Positions 1-5,706 of a DNA stretch of 5,706 nucleotides are shown one piece after another. Below the pieces are notes generated by a model that did no database searches, was not told the origin of the DNA, and saw only the letters and a program-made list of their open reading frames with translations. Position 1 is the stretch's first letter; each line of letters opens with the position of its first letter. The translations under genes and the position numbers were made by a program. Origin of the DNA: Actinobacteria bacterium UBA912 (GTDB lineage: Bacteria > Actinomycetota > Coriobacteriia > Anaerosomatales > UBA912); NCBI GenBank assembly GCA_002293965.1, contig DBEG01000080.1, positions 1 to 5,706 of the forward strand, in the 5' to 3' direction.

Positions 1-702
1 GTTGTCGATGTTGACGACGCCAACGCCGGAGGCGCACGAGTTCAGCATGGTGAGCAGCGGTGCCAAGCCGCCGAAGTGCGCGCCGTAGCCCACGCTGGTG
101 GGCACCGCGATGACAGGGCACGATACCAGGCCGCCCACGACCGAGGGTAGCGCGCCCTCCATGCCGGCCACTGCGACGATGACGCGGGCGTCGAGCAGCA
201 GATCCGCATGGGCTAGCAGGCGGTGGACTCCAGCCACCCCTACGTCGTACAGCCGAGTGACCCGCGCGCCCATGATCTCGGCGGTGATAGCGGCCTCCTC
301 GGCGACGGGTACATCGGCCGTCCCGCCGGTCGCTATCAGCACCTGGCCGACCGAGCGGGGCTCCTTGCGCCTGTCCACGACGATCAGTCCGGCGGTCTCG
401 ATGTATCGCGCATCCGGCACGACCTGTGATAGTGCTTGGTACTGAGCCACGTTCGCGCGGGTGGCCAAAAGTACGTCCTCTCGCGTCAGGAGCTCCTTGC
501 CTATCGAGCGCACCTGTTCGGGGGTTTTGCCCTGACACAGGATCACTTCCGGAAAGCCACACCGCAACGCGCGGTGGTGGTCCACCTTCGCGTCGTGCTG
601 ATCGACGAAGAGGGGCGCGCTCAGCTGACGATACGCCGAATCCACAGAGCTGGTGCCTACGGCGACCGACTTCAGCAGTGAAAGCAGGGCTTCTGAGTTC
701 AT
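1..702 (-). CDS. larB: LarB, nickel-pincer cofactor synthase (3' end cut by window)
   Basis: Not closed by a stop inside the window: 234 codons are open from the ATG at 702 to position 1, and probably only some 10-20 C-terminal residues are missing. LarB carboxylates and hydrolyses nicotinic acid adenine dinucleotide to pyridinium-3,5-biscarboxylic acid mononucleotide, the first step to the nickel-pincer nucleotide used by lactate racemase-type (LarA) enzymes. Family motifs are plain: DHHRALRCGFPEV (41-53), GTADVPVAEEA (127-137), DVGVAGVHRL (153-162), AGMEGALPSVVGG (179-191), PTSVGYG (201-207) and LNSCASGVGVVNIDN (220-234). The central and C-terminal part is the AIR-carboxylase (PurE)-like fold. 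C223 in LNSCA matches the cysteine proposed for covalent catalysis. The start is supported by AAGGAG at 715-720, 12 nt upstream, a slightly long spacing; an in-frame GTG at 711-709 sits too close to it. larC, larE and larA would be expected downstream, beyond the left edge. PurE proper is excluded by the N-terminal DHHRALRCGFPEV region. Confidence 0.95.
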   Translation of the reverse strand, partial: MNSEALLSLLKSVAVGTSSVDSAYRQLSAPLFVDQHDAKVDHHRALRCGFPEVILCQGKTPEQVRSIGKELLTREDVLLATRANVAQYQALSQVVPDARYIETAGLIVVDRRKEPRSVGQVLIATGGTADVPVAEEAAITAEIMGARVTRLYDVGVAGVHRLLAHADLLLDARVIVAVAGMEGALPSVVGGLVSCPVIAVPTSVGYGAHFGGLAPLLTMLNSCASGVGVVNIDN

Positions 703-728
703 GATCGACACACTCTCCTTCACGGATC

Positions 729-742
729 ACCAGATAACTGGT
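729..742. repeat. 14-bp imperfect palindrome in divergent intergenic region
   Basis: ACCAG-ATAA-CTGGT: two 5-bp arms around a 4-nt centre, in the leader of larB between its ribosome binding site (715-720) and the promoter region of the divergent diguanylate cyclase gene. The size would suit an operator for a dimeric regulator, but it is short and could arise by chance. No repressor gene is adjacent in the window. Confidence 0.25.
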
Positions 743-772
743 CGACGTAGTGGCTATGAGGTGGCACTATAT

Positions 773-781
773 TGACATAAT
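773..781 (+). promoter_or_regulatory. Extended -10 promoter for the diguanylate cyclase gene
   Basis: TGaCATAAT combines an extended -10 TGn with a hexamer matching TATAAT at five of six positions. No good -35 lies 16-18 nt upstream, which is typical of extended -10 promoters. Transcription would begin near 788, giving a leader of about 37 nt before the ATG at 825. The element sits inside the 75-nt in-frame extension that would result from starting at 750, so it argues against that upstream start. The assignment rests on sequence only. Confidence 0.4.
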
Positions 782-812
782 CAGTGTCGGATGTGCCGAC
801 GAGGGAACAAGC

Positions 813-818
813 AAGGAA
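813..818 (+). promoter_or_regulatory. Ribosome binding site fixing the diguanylate cyclase start
   Basis: AAGGAA lies 6 nt upstream of the ATG at 825. The alternative in-frame ATG codons at 750 and 756 have no comparable purine-rich site, and the 25 residues they would add are not membrane- or domain-like. Confidence 0.65.
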
Positions 819-824
819 CGGTGG

Positions 825-2381
825 ATGACCGAAGACTATTTCATTGAGGGCTTCGACCGCTCGAGATACTGGTATCTCGTCCTGCGAATCTTGATGCTGG
901 CGGTCACTTTCCTGTGGACTGTTTGGGCTGCCATGGCTCACTCCGATGTGGTCAGTGTGCCGCTGGCCGCATTCGCCACCCTGCTACACGCGGTGACGAC
1001 ACTCGTGGCTGCGATAGCCACGCGCATCCCCTCTCTGCGATCGGGGCGGACGTTACTGTGGTTTGCCGTTCCTGATCTGGTCTACGTCACTTTGCTCGGA
1101 CTGGCGTTCGCCGGATACGAGGACCCAACGTATTCGTTGCTGTTCGCTCTCGCCACACTCTATGCGCATTTCGTCAGACACCCCACCGCATGGATCGTCG
1201 GCCTCGGAGCCACTTTCGTGTTCCTGGCGATCCAGGCGACCATAGCACAGCAAGAAGCTATGGCGTACTCGATCATCGTTCTCAAAGCGGTGCAACTCTT
1301 CGCCATATCGTTCATCCTGCACAGAACATCGCTGGGGTTGGCAAAAAGACAGCAGGAGACACTTCTCAGTCACCGCAAGGAGGCTGAACTCAACAACCAG
1401 CTGCAGAGTCGAGTGAGTGAACTTCGTGCGATCTCGAAGATCGGCGACATCCTCCACTCCCAGCTCGATTTCGATCGCACCGGCCTCGTAGCTGTCGAGA
1501 TCCTCTCGAAGATCATCAACGTCCCCGCATGCTGTCTGTTCGTCATCGACAAGAGCGAATCGAAGACGGTGTTCTCGGCGAGTGTCGGGCTTACCGACTC
1601 CGTCAGTGTTCCCGCGATGGACGCGACGCTGATGGACTCCTGGGACACCCTTGACGATCACTTCTCCTGTCTCCCTCTGGTGGAGTTCTCCACCCTGATG
1701 GTCGTCTTCTGTGCCGATGCCGAGAAGATCGAGGCGATGTCCGAGGATGACCGGATCGTTCTCGAGACGGTCGCAAGTCAGCTCGCGGTGGCTGTCGAGA
1801 ACTCCCAGCTCTACAAGCTCACGAAGCGCATGGCGATCACCGATGACCTGACCGGTTTGTACAACTACCGCTACCTGCAGCAGAGGCTCGACGACGAACT
1901 CAAGCGGGCTGCCCGGTACGAGAAGGACCTATCGCTGTTGATGATCGACGTGGACGACTTCAAGGGCTACAACGACACGCGGGGCCATGTCGAGGGCGAC
2001 AAGGCGCTTAGAGCGCTCGGCGAGGTGATCTCCCACTCCGTCAGGACTGTGGATGCCGTATGCCGCTATGGTGGCGAGGAGTTCTCGGTCATACTGCCAG
2101 AGACAGACGTTTCAGGTGCGCTGGTCACAGCGGCCAAGATCCGTGAGGCGGTCAGCCAGCATCTGTTCGGTAGTCTTTCGGAGCGCGGGGGAGCGAATCT
2201 GACGGTGAGCATCGGCTTGGCGACCTTCCCCACGCATGCGAAAGACAAGGAGTCCCTGCTCACCATAGCGGACGATGCGCTGTACAGGGCGAAGAGCACA
2301 GGCAAGAACAGGGTCCGCTCTCCGTTGAGTGGCCAGTCGGAAGCAGAGATATCAGGGGCGCCGGTTAATGCAGACAGTTGA
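825..2381 (+). CDS. Membrane GAF-GGDEF diguanylate cyclase
   Basis: 518 residues. It is predicted to make cyclic di-GMP from two GTP at the inner face of the membrane. Six hydrophobic stretches fill the N-terminus (roughly 16-38, 42-66, 77-97, 103-118, 121-141, 148-166). A charged, probably coiled-coil linker follows (about 170-205), then a GAF-like sensory domain (about 205-330) and a GGDEF domain (about 330-497) starting at DDLTGLYN (340-347). The catalytic features are intact: metal-binding D375 in IDVDDFK, N383/D384 in the FKGYND segment and the active-site GGEEF at 416-420. RTVD at 407-410, five residues before GGEEF, is the canonical RxxD I-site for c-di-GMP product inhibition. There is no EAL or HD-GYP domain, so it is a synthase rather than a phosphodiesterase. 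I do not recognise the membrane module as a named sensor family, and the ligand is unknown. The gene leads a probable operon, with pheA 27 nt downstream. Confidence 0.92.
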   Translation: MTEDYFIEGFDRSRYWYLVLRILMLAVTFLWTVWAAMAHSDVVSVPLAAFATLLHAVTTLVAAIATRIPSLRSGRTLLWFAVPDLVYVTLLGLAFAGYEDPTYSLLFALATLYAHFVRHPTAWIVGLGATFVFLAIQATIAQQEAMAYSIIVLKAVQLFAISFILHRTSLGLAKRQQETLLSHRKEAELNNQLQSRVSELRAISKIGDILHSQLDFDRTGLVAVEILSKIINVPACCLFVIDKSESKTVFSASVGLTDSVSVPAMDATLMDSWDTLDDHFSCLPLVEFSTLMVVFCADAEKIEAMSEDDRIVLETVASQLAVAVENSQLYKLTKRMAITDDLTGLYNYRYLQQRLDDELKRAARYEKDLSLLMIDVDDFKGYNDTRGHVEGDKALRALGEVISHSVRTVDAVCRYGGEEFSVILPETDVSGALVTAAKIREAVSQHLFGSLSERGGANLTVSIGLATFPTHAKDKESLLTIADDALYRAKSTGKNRVRSPLSGQSEAEISGAPVNADS

Positions 2382-2393
2382 TCAAGCTGATCA
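2379..2393. repeat. Repeated TGATCA at the cyclase-pheA junction
   Basis: TGATCA-agc-TGATCA overlaps the cyclase stop codon (2379-2381) and ends just before the pheA ribosome binding site. Each unit is itself palindromic, so the 15-bp block is symmetric apart from its centre and could form a small 6-bp hairpin. It is AT-rich and has no T-tract, so it is a poor terminator. It may have no function. Confidence 0.25.
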
Positions 2394-2408
2394 CGAGAGG
2401 GTGAGGGA

Positions 2409-3236
2409 ATGAGCCGGTTCGCGTATCTGGGTCCAGCGGGGACTCATAGTCATAGGGCGCTACTGTCGATCATCGGTCCGGAGGACGAGACCGAGCCATG
2501 CGCCACCATCGAAGAGGTCTTCACCGCAGTTGAGCGCGGCAAGGTCGAGTTCGGCTTGGTGCCAATCGAGAACTCGGTGGAAGGTGCGGTGAACGCAACA
2601 CTTGACTCGCTGGCTTTCGACAGCGAGCTGGAGATTCAGCAAGAAGTCGTCCGCGACATCCACCATGCGCTTTGCGTGGCACCCGGTGTGACACTCGCCG
2701 AGGTCACGCAGATCGTCTCGCATCCGCAGGCGCTGGCACAGTCCCGACGGTGGATCACGAGTCACTTACTCGGCAAGCCGGTGGTCGCTGCCACATCGAC
2801 TGCCGATGCGGTACGGATGGCTACCGAGCAACCCGGTGTCGCGGCCATTGGTAGTGCGTTTGCCGCCGAGACATACGGTGCAGAGGTTCTCTTCGACTCG
2901 ATCGAGGACTACGCGGGCAATCAGACGCGCTTCGTGCTGGTCGGCAGGGGGATGCACGAGCGTACGGGTGAGGACAAGACCTCGTTGGCGCTGTTCATGA
3001 AGGCGGATAGACCCGGGACTCTGAATATGATCCTCTCGGAGTTCGCATTCGCGGGCATCAACCTCACCAAGATCCAGTCGCGACCGACCCGCCAGGCGTT
3101 GGGCGACTACATGTTCTTCATAGACCTGACCGGTCATGTCGACGACGAGAACGTCCGGCTCGCCCTGGACTGCCTGCGCCTCAAACTGCGTCGGGTCAAG
3201 GTGCTGGGCAGCTATCCACGGGCGGTCAAGGCATGA
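2409..3236 (+). CDS. pheA: Prephenate dehydratase with C-terminal ACT domain
   Basis: 275 residues, a normal length for a monofunctional bacterial prephenate dehydratase. It decarboxylates and dehydrates prephenate to phenylpyruvate, the committed step to phenylalanine, in the cytoplasm. There is no chorismate mutase domain. The catalytic domain (1 to about 185) has the glycine-rich start FAYLGPAGTHS (4-14), NSVEGAV (55-61), SHPQALAQ (the usual family motif) and the catalytic-region TRF (173-175) in GNQTRFVLVG. The ACT domain (about 192-275) begins DKTSLALF and ends with the typical VLGSYPRA. Two effector-site motifs differ from the usual forms: GALV is GTLN (203-206) and ESRP is QSRP (223-226). 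H13 replaces the common Phe of GTFS. The start ATG has GAGAGG at 2395-2400, 8 nt upstream. The gene follows the cyclase by 27 nt and overlaps the next gene by 4 nt, so it lies mid-operon. Confidence 0.96.
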   Translation: MSRFAYLGPAGTHSHRALLSIIGPEDETEPCATIEEVFTAVERGKVEFGLVPIENSVEGAVNATLDSLAFDSELEIQQEVVRDIHHALCVAPGVTLAEVTQIVSHPQALAQSRRWITSHLLGKPVVAATSTADAVRMATEQPGVAAIGSAFAAETYGAEVLFDSIEDYAGNQTRFVLVGRGMHERTGEDKTSLALFMKADRPGTLNMILSEFAFAGINLTKIQSRPTRQALGDYMFFIDLTGHVDDENVRLALDCLRLKLRRVKVLGSYPRAVKA

Positions 3237-3751
3237 CCGGGGACAACGAAGACCGACCTGAAGGATTACCGCAGAAGATTCTGATCCTGGGCATCGGCAA
3301 CATCCTCATGAAGGACGAGGGCGTCGGCTGCCGTATCGCCGAGGAGCTGCAAAACCGCTACGACTTCCCTGAAGGCGTGGACGTCGTCGATTCCGGGACC
3401 ATGGGGCTCGTACTGCTGAACATGCTGCGCGAGTACGATTTCGTGATCGTGGTCGACGCGGTGGACGGGACAGGCTATCCGCCGGGCACGGTCGTCCGGA
3501 TGTCACCAGAGGACATCGCACCTAACCAGGTCATGCACTCGCTCCATGACGCGCGGTTCATAGACGTGCTTGAGGCTGCGATGCTCATCGGAATCGAGAT
3601 CGAGGGGCATGTGATAGGCGTGCAGGTCGAAGACATGAATCCGCCAGAGCTCTTCATCGGATTGTCAAACTCGCTCGAAGACGCGGTGGATACCGCAATA
3701 GACGCTGTACTTACGGTACTTGCCGAGAGAGGCGTTGAGCCGCTGGCGTGA
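3233..3751 (+). CDS. [NiFe]-hydrogenase maturation endopeptidase, HyaD/HybD-type (peptidase M52)
   Basis: 172 residues, close to the family size. Proteases of this family cut the C-terminal tail from the [NiFe]-hydrogenase large subunit after nickel insertion, the last maturation step in the cytoplasm. The N-terminal signature GIGNILMKDEGVG (20-32) is clear, followed by DSGTMG (53-58) and VIVVDAVDG (71-79). Probable nickel-sensing residues are E29, D75 and H105 (in MHSLHD), corresponding to E16, D62 and H93 of E. coli HybD; the E-to-D spacing of 46 residues is identical. The ATG overlaps the pheA stop as ATGA, with no strong ribosome binding site of its own, suggesting translational coupling to pheA. 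No hydrogenase structural or hyp gene is in the window, so the substrate must be encoded elsewhere. The sequence does not show which hydrogenase it serves, so no hyaD, hybD or hoxW symbol is given. Confidence 0.93.
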   Translation: MTGDNEDRPEGLPQKILILGIGNILMKDEGVGCRIAEELQNRYDFPEGVDVVDSGTMGLVLLNMLREYDFVIVVDAVDGTGYPPGTVVRMSPEDIAPNQVMHSLHDARFIDVLEAAMLIGIEIEGHVIGVQVEDMNPPELFIGLSNSLEDAVDTAIDAVLTVLAERGVEPLA

Positions 3752-3755
3752 GTCG

Positions 3756-3771
3756 GCCTAAAGCTTAGGGC
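3756..3771. other. Weak bulged hairpin at the convergent gene junction
   Basis: GCCTAA-AGC-TTAGGGC can fold into six base pairs with one bulged G. It lies between the protease stop (3749-3751) and the convergent stop of the membrane protein gene (3765-3767). It lacks a T-tract on either strand and its loop is only 3 nt, so I do not call it a terminator. Any transcription stop for either gene probably lies inside the opposite gene. Confidence 0.2.
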
Positions 3772-4196
3772 TGCGCCTCCAGGTAGACGAATCCGGCATC
3801 ATAGACCCCAGGGTCGCCCTCGAGTCGGCGGACGATGTCTTTGTCGTTAAGGCCTTCCGTGCCTATCACGAACGTCCCCTCGCCGAAGGGCATGAACCTG
3901 GCTTCACTGAGGTCGTTACGCTCAAGGACCTCGGTGATCGAGGCACCGGGCTTAAGCCACACGGCCACCGCCCCGTCCATCTCGTCGAGCGTCTCAACTG
4001 TCTGGACAACGGGGTCGCTCGCGGCAACGCGATCGTCCTGCCTAGTCCCCTCGCATCCTCGCCACAAGAGAAGAACCACTATGACGATGACAGCGATGAC
4101 AAGGATCTTGGCGACAAGACGTAAAGTCTCGTGATCCTTAGTATCGCGCCCATCGCTTGGCGGTTGGTTCGTCTCGGGCGATTGCATGTCGGCCAT
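3765..4196 (-). CDS. Single-pass membrane protein of unknown function
   Basis: 143 residues from the ATG at 4196; not recognised as a known family. A polar, Pro/Ser/Asp-rich cytoplasmic head (1-25) precedes one hydrophobic helix (about 26-45, very rich in Ile/Val/Leu) ending in WRGCEG. A linker then leads to a C-terminal domain of about 70 residues, predicted to lie outside the membrane. Its pattern reads strand (GAVAVWLKPG), helix (SITEVLERND), strands (ARFMPFGEGTFVIGTEG), helix (DKDIVRRLEGDPG), strand (VYDAGFVYLE). That looks like a beta-alpha-beta ferredoxin-like fold, as in subtilase propeptide or I9-type domains, but this is inference. The Cys after the helix is not in a lipobox. The start is chosen because AGGGGG sits 5 nt upstream; an in-frame ATG at 4271 would add 25 residues running through the promoter region. 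The gene is divergent from serS and convergent with the protease gene. Confidence 0.75.
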   Translation of the reverse strand: MADMQSPETNQPPSDGRDTKDHETLRLVAKILVIAVIVIVVLLLWRGCEGTRQDDRVAASDPVVQTVETLDEMDGAVAVWLKPGASITEVLERNDLSEARFMPFGEGTFVIGTEGLNDKDIVRRLEGDPGVYDAGFVYLEAQP

Positions 4197-4201
4197 TTCG
4201 A

Positions 4202-4207
4202 CCCCCT
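4202..4207 (-). promoter_or_regulatory. Ribosome binding site deciding the start of the membrane protein
   Basis: AGGGGG on the minus strand, 5 nt before the ATG at 4196. The next in-frame ATG (4187) has no such site, and neither does the upstream one at 4271. Confidence 0.55.
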
Positions 4208-4224
4208 GATCGGCATATAGACCA

Positions 4225-4230
4225 AGTATA
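4225..4230 (-). promoter_or_regulatory. Candidate -10 box for the membrane protein gene
   Basis: TATACT on the minus strand. Transcription would start near 4218, leaving about 22 nt of leader that contains the AGGGGG ribosome binding site. No good -35 is seen at 16-18 nt (about 4247-4254), so activator help or a weak promoter is possible. Confidence 0.35.
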
Positions 4231-4259
4231 GACGATGCGTGCGATATGTGGGTGTACGA

Positions 4260-4265
4260 TATACT
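4260..4265 (+). promoter_or_regulatory. Candidate -10 box for serS
   Basis: TATACT on the plus strand. Transcription would start near 4272, giving a leader of about 35 nt before serS. The expected -35 position (about 4236-4242) does not match consensus. The leader is too short for a T-box, and I see no T-box antiterminator motif. Confidence 0.4.
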
Positions 4266-4295
4266 TGCCACGACAGACTGCTATCGTGCTCTCGC

Positions 4296-4300
4296 GGAGG
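4296..4300 (+). promoter_or_regulatory. Ribosome binding site of serS
   Basis: GGAGG, 6 nt before the ATG at 4307. It selects this ATG over an in-frame one at 4235, which would add 24 residues encoded across the -10 candidate and inverted repeat. Confidence 0.75.
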
Positions 4301-4306
4301 AAAACC

Positions 4307-5581
<1,275 letters not shown>

Positions 5582-5593
5582 GAAGGGGCACGG

Positions 5594-5706
5594 ATGACAC
5601 CCTCGGCTAGCGACCCTACGATCCTGGTGATCTTCGGAACCACGGGGGATTTGATGGGACGCAAGATCACCCCGGCGCTCTACTACCTTGCCAGCAAAGA
5701 CGCCCT
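5594..5706 (+). CDS. zwf: Glucose-6-phosphate 1-dehydrogenase, N-terminal fragment
   Basis: Only the first 37 codons lie in the window; the gene runs off the right edge. The peptide starts MTPSASDPTILVIFGTTGDL and continues with GRKITPALYYLASKDA. The nucleotide-binding signature GxxGDLxxRK (G15-T-T-G-D-L-M-G-R-K24), followed by PALYYL, is characteristic of glucose-6-phosphate dehydrogenase, which oxidises glucose-6-phosphate to 6-phosphogluconolactone with NAD(P)+ at the entry to the oxidative pentose phosphate pathway. T16 stands where Ala is commoner. GGAAGGGG at 5581-5588 ends 5 nt before the ATG and touches the serS stop codon, so the two genes are probably co-transcribed. Cofactor preference and the catalytic HYxGKE region cannot be judged from this fragment. 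Confidence 0.88.
   Translation, partial: MTPSASDPTILVIFGTTGDLMGRKITPALYYLASKDA

Larger units (their letters stand above)
4223..4267. repeat. 8-bp inverted repeat carrying two mirrored -10 candidates
   Basis: CAAGTATA at 4223-4230 and its exact reverse complement TATACTTG at 4260-4267 are separated by 29 nt, in the 110-nt region between two divergent genes. Each arm, read outward, contains TATACT, five of six matches to the -10 consensus. A 7-bp direct repeat TATAGAC (4216-4222, 4227-4233) overlaps the left arm. The long spacer makes a functional RNA hairpin unlikely; the promoter reading is preferred. Confidence 0.5.

Noticed and set aside
98..704. Plus-strand open frames within the larB region (98-445, 426-704, 436-681)
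   Set aside because: Antisense to larB, whose conserved motifs run unbroken through the whole region; the plus-strand products are low-complexity.
772..777. TTGACA as a perfect -35 box reading right
   Set aside because: At 16-18 nt downstream (about 794-801) there is only GC-rich sequence with no -10 match. The same bases fit better as part of the TGn-CATAAT extended -10.
750..824. Longer start for the diguanylate cyclase at the ATG at 750
   Set aside because: The extension contains the likely extended -10 promoter, lacks a ribosome binding site and adds no recognisable sequence. The ATG at 825 has AAGGAA at good spacing.
1053..1661. 202-codon minus-strand frame inside the diguanylate cyclase gene
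   Set aside because: Shadow of the membrane and GAF portions of the cyclase gene; it has no domain signature, and the plus-strand product is coherent throughout.
2460..3137. Minus-strand frames opposite pheA (2460-2765, 2766-3137)
   Set aside because: Shadows of pheA without motifs or ribosome binding sites.
4197..4271. Longer start for the minus-strand membrane protein at 4271
   Set aside because: It would run through the inverted repeat and both -10 candidates and lacks a ribosome binding site. The ATG at 4196 has AGGGGG 5 nt upstream.
4197..4306. T-box or other riboswitch upstream of serS
   Set aside because: The whole gap is 110 nt and the predicted leader only about 35 nt. No T-box consensus, specifier stem or terminator hairpin is visible.

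Overview
The window is GC-rich bacterial chromosome with tightly packed genes, clear purine-rich Shine-Dalgarno sites and ATG starts. It encodes a nickel-pincer cofactor enzyme (LarB), a [NiFe]-hydrogenase maturation protease, a membrane diguanylate cyclase and housekeeping genes. This mix suggests an anaerobic or facultative, H2-metabolising, high-GC lineage. A deep-branching actinobacterium of the Coriobacteriia type is my best guess, but that is inference from gene content and style, not from a marker comparison. No mobile element, CRISPR array, tRNA or rRNA was seen.

Layout. (1) Positions 1-702, minus strand: larB, lacking only its extreme C-terminus, which lies off the left edge. (2) Positions 703-824: divergent intergenic region with a good extended -10 promoter reading right. 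(3) Positions 825-3751, plus strand: a probable three-gene unit made of a six-TM/GAF/GGDEF diguanylate cyclase, prephenate dehydratase (pheA) and a HyaD/HybD-type hydrogenase maturation endopeptidase. The gap between the first two is 27 nt, and the last two overlap by ATGA. (4) Positions 3765-4196, minus strand: an unrecognised single-pass membrane protein, convergent with the protease gene across only 13 nt. (5) Positions 4197-4306: a compact divergent promoter region containing an 8-bp inverted repeat whose two arms are each a plausible -10 box. (6) Positions 4307-5581, plus strand: serS (seryl-tRNA synthetase), followed after 12 nt by the start of zwf (glucose-6-phosphate dehydrogenase), cut by the right edge.

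How the genes fit together. Most are housekeeping or widely distributed families. The unusual point is the company they keep: a c-di-GMP-synthesising sensor, the committed enzyme of phenylalanine synthesis and a hydrogenase protease appear co-transcribed, and a second nickel-related gene (larB) is divergent to them. I see no obvious new multi-gene system. The best leads are the pheA-protease coupling, altered effector-site motifs in the ACT domain of PheA, the uncharacterised membrane protein, and the mirrored promoter pair upstream of serS. Most other open frames, including one of 495 codons opposite serS, are antisense shadows.
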